Positions 57,645-64,000 of a stretch of 64,000 nt of DNA are shown here, piece by piece (position 1 is the first letter of the stretch; each line of letters starts with the position of its first letter). The position numbers and the translations under genes are program-made. The notes beneath the pieces are model-generated. The model saw nothing but the letters and a program-made list of their open reading frames with translations. It did not search any database and was not told the origin of the DNA. The stretch spans positions 1,116,001-1,180,000 of the forward strand of contig BSBN01001688.1 in assembly GCA_027924645.1 (NCBI GenBank), read 5' to 3'. The stretch is from Cunninghamia lanceolata. Its lineage: Eukaryota > Streptophyta > Pinopsida > Cupressales > Cupressaceae.

Positions 57645-57955
57645 ATGGTATACACCAAGAGAACCGCAAGAAAATCCTTCGCGGGTAAGAAGCGTTATCT
57701 ACAAGCTAAGCAGAAATAGCTTGCGATGATCAAGACCATAGAGAAAACTAATGACGAAAATGACATTTGGCTTGATGATGTGGAAACCTTAGCCAATGCA
57801 ATGTCATGACTTAAGCGAGTGAGGAGAGAATTCCTAGAGGGAGAAGCGACTGCAGCTCGAATCATGATCAACTGCTGCTCATGGATTGTAACTGATAGTG
57901 TACCTGAGAGTGTACCTATTACTATACCCATGATCACTAGAGATCTCATGTAGTA
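57645..57955 (+). pseudogene. Short upstream frame in the gypsy leader
   Basis: Starting at ATG 57645 the frame reads MVYTKRTARKSFAGKKRYLQ, a stop at 57717, then IKTIEKTNDENDIWLDDVET, a stop near 57807, then LKRVRREFLEGEATAARIMI and onward to a stop near 57949. The basic start and acidic middle look protein-like. It may be a small extra ORF upstream of gag or just leader sequence. Confidence 0.35.
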
Positions 57956-58252
57956 CCTAGAGCTGAGATTATTGAGCTATCCTCTAATAGTGAGTCTGAG
58001 GGGTATACACCTCGTGATTATGTGTCAGACAATGAATCCGAAGGTTACACTCCATTAGATAATACTAAGTAAAAACATGAGATATGTATATCTCTAATGA
58101 TGTTGAAACAATTTTGCAAAATGAATAAAGACAAAATTTTGGTTTGAGAACAATTATGATTATGATCAATTGTTGTGTTCTTTTAATGATATTTAAATAA
58201 TAAGCGTAAAACTGATTAGTATATGTTTAAACAGGTGTGAAACTAAACTAGC

Positions 58253-59221
58253 ATGGATCAATCAGGGTTTAATGAGGGGGAGGATCGGGAAGGTCATAAC
58301 TCTCAGGAAAACTCCACCGACAAGTTGGATAGGATTCTAAACATGCTTACTGAAACCAAGGAAAGGTTGAACAAACTGGAAAGGAAAATGGATGAAACTG
58401 GCAACACAGAGGGTGGAAATGAGAACTCACATTATACAAGCAAGAGTAAACATTGGGAAAATGGCACGTCAAGTGAAAACCCTGACGACAGTGAAGTTCA
58501 AAGAAAAACTAAGGATAAACTTGCTTTAGAGTTATCTAAGGATATGAAGAAGGTTAACCCTCCAAAGTTTGATGGAACGAAAACTGGAGATGCAGCGGAA
58601 GCATGGTTGATGGAGATGGAGAAATATTTTGAGATCAAAAATTACTCTGAGGTTACTAAAGCCATGTGGGGAGCCTATCAGCTATCAGGGGAAGCGTCCA
58701 CTTGGTGGATGAATAAGAAAATGGAGCTGGAATTAAGTCCCTTGAAGGTGACATGGGATTAGTTCATGGAACTATTCTGAAAACGGTGGTTACCTCAATT
58801 ATACTTTGATCAGAAGTTAACGGATTTCCAAAACCTCAGGCAAGGTGAACTATCTGTGGTCGAGTACGCAGAAAAATTCACTAGACTACTAAAGTATGTT
58901 CCTCAATACCAAAAGGATGAAAGGTTCCGAATCAGAAAGTTCATCATGGGACTCAATCCTCAGATTGGCGGTGAGGTGGAGGTGCATGGTCCAAGCACAG
59001 TGGATCAAGTTTATGAAAAGGCAATAAAACATGAGCAGAAGATCAAATCTATCTCTGCGTACCGTGATAAGAAACGCAAGAAGTTTGATAAGAACTACAT
59101 TGATCAGTCGTATAAAAGGAAAAATGAGAAGGGATATGGAAACAGGAGGTTTGATAAGGGAAATCGAAAGAATCAAGGAGGATTTGGTAATGAGCGAAGA
59201 GAGCATTTGACTTTGGCATAG
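58253..59221 (+). pseudogene. gag: Gypsy gag, truncated before the zinc knuckle
   Basis: From ATG 58253: an acidic, coiled-coil-like N-terminus (LDRILNMLTETKERLNKLER), then the Gag core PPKFDGTKTGDAAEAWLMEM and EKYFEIKNYSEVTKAMWGAY, with stops at 58760 and near 58778, then TDFQNLRQGELSVVEYAEKF and FRIRKFIMGLNPQIG, and a basic tail. The frame ends near 59210, where the sequence jumps into RT. The usual zinc knuckle and the whole protease are absent, so about 1 kb has probably been deleted here. Confidence 0.93.
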
Positions 59222-61455
59222 ATATTAAACCAGGATTGGAGCCAATCTCTAAAGCTCCGTATCGTATGACTACCACTGAGCTTATGGAATTAAAAGCTTA
59301 GTTGCAGGAACTATTGTCTAAGAATTTAATTAGGCCAAGTGTATCACCATGGGGAGCCCCGGTTATCTTTGTCAAAAAGAAAGATGGAACTCTCAGGCTG
59401 TGTATAGATTATAGGATGCTTAACAAGGCGACAATAAAGAACAAGTATTCCCTGCCATGTATTGATGATCTTTTTGACCAAATGCGTGGTGCATCAGTCT
59501 TTTCCAAGATAGATCTGAGATCTGGATACCATCAATTAAGGTTCAAAGACGAAGATATCCCCAAGACAGCTTTTAGAACGAGGTATGGTAATTATGAGTT
59601 TACGGTGCTGCCATTTGGATTGACCAATGCACCTGTTGCTTTCATGAATCCCATGAATAGTGTTTTCAGAGATTGTCTTGATAAGTTTGTGTTAGTTTTC
59701 ATTGATGGTATTTTGATCTATTCCAAGGATGAAGAGGAGCATGCACGACATCTTCAAATAGTCTTGCAACAGTTAAGAGAACATAAATTGTATGCGAAAC
59801 TCTCCAAGTGCACCTTCTTTCAGAAAGAAGTACAGTATTTAGGGCACATAATATCAGCCGATGGGATATCAGTTGACCCGGCCAAAATAAAAGCTATTAT
59901 GGAATGGCCTGAACCTACCAATGTGTCAGAGGTATGAAGTTTCATGGGATTGGTAGGGTATTACAGGAAATTTGTGTTGAATTTCTCAAGCATTGCTAGC
60001 CCCATTACCTCTTTGCAGAGAAAAGAAAAAAGGTTTGTTTGGACGGATGAATGTCAAAAGGATTTTGACTTGTTAAAAGAAAAATTAACAACCGCTCCAA
60101 TTCTGAAAGTTCCAGATCCTGAGGGAGAGTTTGAGGTTATCACTGATGCCTCAAGGGAAGGATTGGGAGGTGTGCTTATGCAAGATGGTAGGGTAGTTGC
60201 CTATGAGTCAAGGAAGCTAAAAAACTATGAGCAGAACTATGCTCCTCATGACCTAGAGATGGCAGCAGTGGTACATGCCCTTCAGATGTGGCGACATTAT
60301 TTGTTGGGAAGGACATTTATTCTAAAATCTGATCATCAAAGCCTTTGCTACATATTCACACAACCAAATCTCAATGCAAGGCAAAGGAGATGGTTGGAAT
60401 TAATATCAGATTATGACTTTAAAATTTCTTATATCAAAGGCAAGGAAAACCGAGTAGCTGATGCCTTAAGCAGAAGAAGGCACATAGCCTCTATAATCTC
60501 CATACATGCTAACTTTAAAGACTTAGTAATGCAAAACTTATCTGGGGATGAGTATTATGAACAAGTGAAACAGGCTCTGCACTTAAAACCTAAGGACCCA
60601 AGATATGACGGATTTAGCTTTAAATCTAATGGATTGATGAGATTCAAGGGAAGAATCTACGTTCCTGATTGAGTAGAACTTAGAAACCTTCTGTGGAAGG
60701 AAGTTCACTGTGCTCCTTACTCTAGACACCCTGGTGTAACAAAACTGTTAGTGGATGTCAAGCCGCTATATTTCTGGAAGGGAATGAAAAGCGATGCTGC
60801 AAAGTTTGTAGCTAGTTGTTTGGAGTGTCGGAGAGTTAAGGCAAAACACCAACATCCTGCTGGATTGTTGTACCCACATGATATTCCAGAATGGAAATGG
60901 CAAGTTGTTAGTATGGATTTTGTCCAGGGGTTACCAATGTCTAAGAATAGGCATGATGCAATATTGGTTGTTGTGGATAAACTAACCAAGGTCGCACATT
61001 TCATACCAGGAAATTTAACAGATGGAGCACATCTTTTGGCTTGAAAATTTGTGCAAGAAATTTTTAGATTGCTTGGGGTACCTGAAAAGATAATATCTGA
61101 TAGAGATGCTTGGATAACTTCACGGTTTTGGCAAACCTTATTTTCTGCATTAGGGACTAAACTAAATGTAAGTACTGCTTATCATCCCGAAACTGATGGA
61201 CAGACATAAAGAGTGAATCAGGTATTAGAAGACCTTTTGAGAATGTATTGCATGGATCAGCAATACAGATGGGAGGAATATCTACCTCTTGTCGAATTTG
61301 CCTATAACAACTCCTATCATTCTGCCATTAAGATGGCACCATTTGAAGCATTATATGGAAGGAAATGCAGAACTCCTATAAGTTGGGATAAGCTGGAAGA
61401 TAGGATAAGCATTGGACCTGAAATGCTTGCTGATATGGAAAAAAAGTTAAAGTGA
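59209..61455 (+). pseudogene. pol: Gypsy pol: reverse transcriptase, RNase H, integrase
   Basis: The frame begins [20 protein letters not shown] and contains a stop at about 59299. [42 protein letters not shown], then [12 protein letters not shown], where FIDD is expected. After a stop near 59935 RT ends in MGLVGYYRKF. RNase H has VITDASREGLGGVL, LEMAAVVHAL, LKSDHQSL and NRVADALSRR. A stop near 60670 precedes integrase, with HPGVTKL...CLECRRVK (zinc domain), [23 protein letters not shown] and [11 protein letters not shown]. Stops at about 61042 and 61207 cut the core. The frame shifts by one base near 61445. Confidence 0.95.
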
Positions 61456-61970
61456 TTAGGAAGAGGTTGGCAGAAGCCAATGACAAGCAAAAGAGTTATG
61501 CAGATTGCAAATGAGTGCCTAAACACTTCTCTGTTGGTGAGAAAGTGCTTTTGCGAGTGAAACCCCAAAAGAGTTCTATAAAATTTGGTAAATCTTTGAA
61601 ATTGGCTCCTCGTTATGTCGGACCTTTTGAAGTTCTTGAGATTATCAATCTGGTTGCCTACAAAGTTGCTCTACCTCCAGCCTTGTCTAAGATGCATAAT
61701 GTCTTTCATGTTTCGTATTTAAAGAAATATTTTGTAGGTAATAACCACATCCTTAACTGGAATTCCTTACAGATGCAAGAACCCGGGGTGGTTGTGATTG
61801 AGCCACTCAAGGTGCTCGAAATGCGTAAACTTCGTTTACGTAATCGAGAAGTTTTGCAATGCAAAATACAGTGGGACCAATATGGCGAGGATAGTGCCAC
61901 TTGGGAAGACTACAAAGACATTTACCAAAGATTTCCTAAACTTTTCAAAGACATTAATGTTGCTTTATAA
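61456..61970 (+). pseudogene. Gypsy integrase C-terminus with chromodomain
   Basis: After the frameshift: RLAEANDKQKSYADCK, a stop near 61512, then FSVGEKVLLRVKPQKSSIKF, APRYVGPFEVLE, MHNVFHVSYLKKY, and a chromodomain-like end LRNREVLQCKIQWDQYGEDS followed by ATWEDYKDIYQRFPKLF, stopping at 61968. Chromodomains bind modified histones and guide integration of chromoviruses into heterochromatin. Confidence 0.93.
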
Positions 61971-62031
61971 AAAGTTTGTTTTAAGTTTAAATTTTGCTTG
62001 ATAAACTTAATCATCAGGGACGATGATTTTT

Positions 62032-62043
62032 AAAGGGGAAGGA
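62032..62043 (+). other. Polypurine tract of the gypsy element
   Basis: AAAGGGGAAGGA, two bases before the 3' LTR start TGTTACATCC. Confidence 0.9.
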
Positions 62044-62045
62044 TA

Positions 62046-64000
62046 TGTTACATCCCTCTTTTTGGAAACAATTATGCTATTTACTTTCTTGCAAATTTCA
62101 GTAATTTAATATGTTGTAGACGACATGGAAACTAACAATTTATTTTATAAAGTTGTTATATGAAAATTTGGAATCTATTGATTACGATCAATGTGATATT
62201 GTAGACTAAATGTCCTTTATGTTAAGTGAAATGATGTTTTGGATATATTATGATGCGATTTGGAATGTAGGTGCTTTGACCACAAAATTGTATGTGAGAC
62301 TGTCGTTGCAGGAACAGGTGGACTATGTTCGACGGGAAGAGAAAGTATCTTTGAGAGAGAGTATAGACTCTGGAAATTAACCATGGGTGTTTGTTAATGA
62401 GAACACCAAACAGGTAGATAACCTTGAAGCCATTATTATAGTCTTGTTGTTCGACTTGGGTAGTTTAAGACTAGATGTCGACATCTGGTGATAAGGTGTA
62501 AACATCCTTTTCGTAAATCGTCTTATAGAATCTTGGAATCGACGATGTTGTCGTAAGTCCACCCAAGCAAGTCGACTTATATAGACGTTTATTATCTCGT
62601 TTATAAGTAATTAAATAAACCCTCTTGTGGCAAACTGTGGATCACATCTCATAGTCAAAGGATGCGAGAAGTCGTTTTGAGCGTCTAACGATGTAGGAAA
62701 CTTGTTTGTGTTACGACCAATCCGTCGTGATTGTCGTAAAACACGTCAAACTTGTGTTGTGAATTATTCTTTCTGGAAATCGATGAATGTCAAAATTGAA
62801 GCCATAGCGTGTATTAATTTGTTTTGGTCGTTGTTTAGCTTGAGCCTTTTTCTTCTAGCTTTGACCGCGAGTTGTTGTCAATCTAACCTTGAGTTTTCTT
62901 AATAAGATGGTCCTTGTCTCTTTTTCCTTTTCGACCAAAACGATGCTCTGGCCATTTCCTAACCACCGCCGTGTCGAGCTTAACTCCACAATACATCTTT
63001 TAGTGGCTCTTGATTGAATTAGATGCCTTAGTATTTGAGTGAAGGCGGGGTTGCTTTATCCATTTACAAGCCATGTCATAATAAGAGCCACCACCTTTTT
63101 AATGGTCGTGAAAAGTGGGAAGTCAGGTTTAAAGTCAGTTAGGTCGACCCTTGTGGATAGGCATGTGACGGTTTTTGGTCACATTGCACTATCTTCTTTC
63201 TTCATGGACATTTGACCCAGTGAGAGTCGATGGTTAGATTTTGAAACCACAGTTAGAAGTTAGTCCTTTTCCTTCGCTGTGTTGTGACAGAATTATGCCA
63301 TGGTTAATAAGTTTAAACTATCAATTAATGCGTAGGCTCCATCATCTAGGAGGGTGGAGAGGTATTGAGTGGCAGTTGTAGAGAAATAAAAAGAAAGACC
63401 ACCATTATGGGAGTTTTGACTATGCAGTGCTAGGAAGGAATAGGTAGTAGTTAGAAGTAGACGGGTGAGTAATGAGATCACTCCATCATGGGGGGGTCAG
63501 CTAACTGGCGGAATAGGAAACAGCAGAGGATGAGGGAGGTTAAGCATGGAGTGAAGGGAGTGGGTCGCTGTGTTAAAGGTAGAGTGATTGTGTAGTGGGA
63601 GGAAGTTGAGAAGTAGAAGGAAAAACTGCGAAGAGGTGAGGGTGATCAGAGAGAGTGAACGTTTTCAAAGAGAGGGGTTTCTAAGTAGTGATTGGGCAGT
63701 GAGGAGTAGAGTGGGAAGTAGACCGCCGTTGCTAGAGGAGATAAGAGAGAGTTGTGGAGAACGCAGTAAAGGCTATCTATTTCCTTCGACGTGGGTGATA
63801 GGAGGTAGGGTGAGGGGTTTGAGAAAAGAAAGAGAGTTGGAATAGATATTCCTTCATTGGGGAAGAGAAATAGAGGGTATTCTATTGTTGTTTAGAGTGG
63901 GAACAGCAGATATATCTGTGGAAACCTCTTCGTCGTGTCGGCAGCGAGGTCTATCATCCAAGAGCGAAACTCTACAAGTATATTGCCAGGTTCTATCCTT
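62046..64000 (+). repeat. 3' LTR of the gypsy element, cut by the window edge
   Basis: It matches 53637-55591 at about 96% identity. Assuming the same length as the 5' LTR, it would end near 65.9 kb, outside the window. Confidence 0.95.

Larger units (their letters stand above)
53637..64000 (+). mobile_element. Ty3/gypsy chromovirus with 3.9-kb LTRs, 3' end outside the window
   Basis: The 5' LTR (53637-57536), Met-tRNA primer site, gag, RT, RNase H, integrase, chromodomain, polypurine tract and the first 1,955 bp of the 3' LTR are present in order. Domain order RT-RNase H-integrase-chromodomain marks a chromovirus, probably near the Tekay/Del group. The LTRs differ at about 76 of 1,955 aligned positions (about 3.9%) without net indels. 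The zinc knuckle and protease are deleted, several stops and one frameshift occur, and an RT active-site Asp is changed. It is non-autonomous. Confidence 0.95.

Overview
This window is plant nuclear DNA, and almost everything recognisable in it is mobile or formerly mobile. The mix of long-LTR Ty3/gypsy chromovirus copies, a Sirevirus-like Ty1/copia element, a LINE tail, broken PLS-type PPR genes and an endogenous caulimovirid-like pararetrovirus fits a large, slowly purged seed-plant genome. A gymnosperm is my best guess, but nothing here proves the species. I see no intact host gene, no rRNA or tRNA gene and no CRISPR array.

Layout. 1-3.0 kb: 3' end of a decayed chromovirus (integrase, chromodomain, polypurine tract, probable LTR with a palindrome cluster). 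3.0-5.6 kb: AT-rich DNA with TA microsatellites and one GC-rich hairpin island. 5.7-7.65 kb: a long unrecognised acidic reading frame with six internal stops and no frameshift. 8.2-8.5 kb: decayed hairpin repeats. 10.4-12.8 kb (minus): remnant of a copia element (gag, PBS, LTR). 14.0-14.7 kb: PPR pseudogene. 17.73-25.21 kb (minus): complete Sirevirus-like copia element with two LTRs, PBS, several polypurine tracts and gag-pol broken by two stops. 29.6-30.2 kb: another copia gag remnant. 31.9-33.5 kb: a gypsy-like first ORF with 63-bp internal repeats, followed by a decayed protease region. 33.73-34.69 kb: a short TIR element. 34.8-36.7 kb: remnant of an unrecognised gene with intron-like boundaries. 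36.9-37.9 kb (minus): PPR pseudogene.

39.3-48.9 kb is the most unusual part. A foldback (large inverted-repeat) element built from ~356-bp units is split by a ~7.8-kb endogenous pararetrovirus. The viral copy is circularly permuted: it begins inside the reverse transcriptase, runs through RNase H, a Cys-rich extra domain, an intergenic region with TATA box and Met-tRNA primer site, then movement, capsid and protease regions, and ends at the RT catalytic motif. About 70 RT codons between the two ends are absent, and at least eleven nonsense codons interrupt it.

50.6-53.6 kb (minus): a decayed gene with a conserved Cys/Asp-rich block, possibly transposase-derived, split by a 5'-truncated LINE (51.09-52.34 kb, plus) flanked by an 8-bp duplication. 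53.64-64.0 kb: a chromovirus with 3.9-kb LTRs. Its 3' LTR runs off the window, its protease is deleted and one RT catalytic aspartate is changed to glycine.

The elements do not form a pathway. They record layered insertion: LTR divergence of about 1.6% for the copia element and about 3.9% for the last gypsy element gives their relative ages, and the rest look older.
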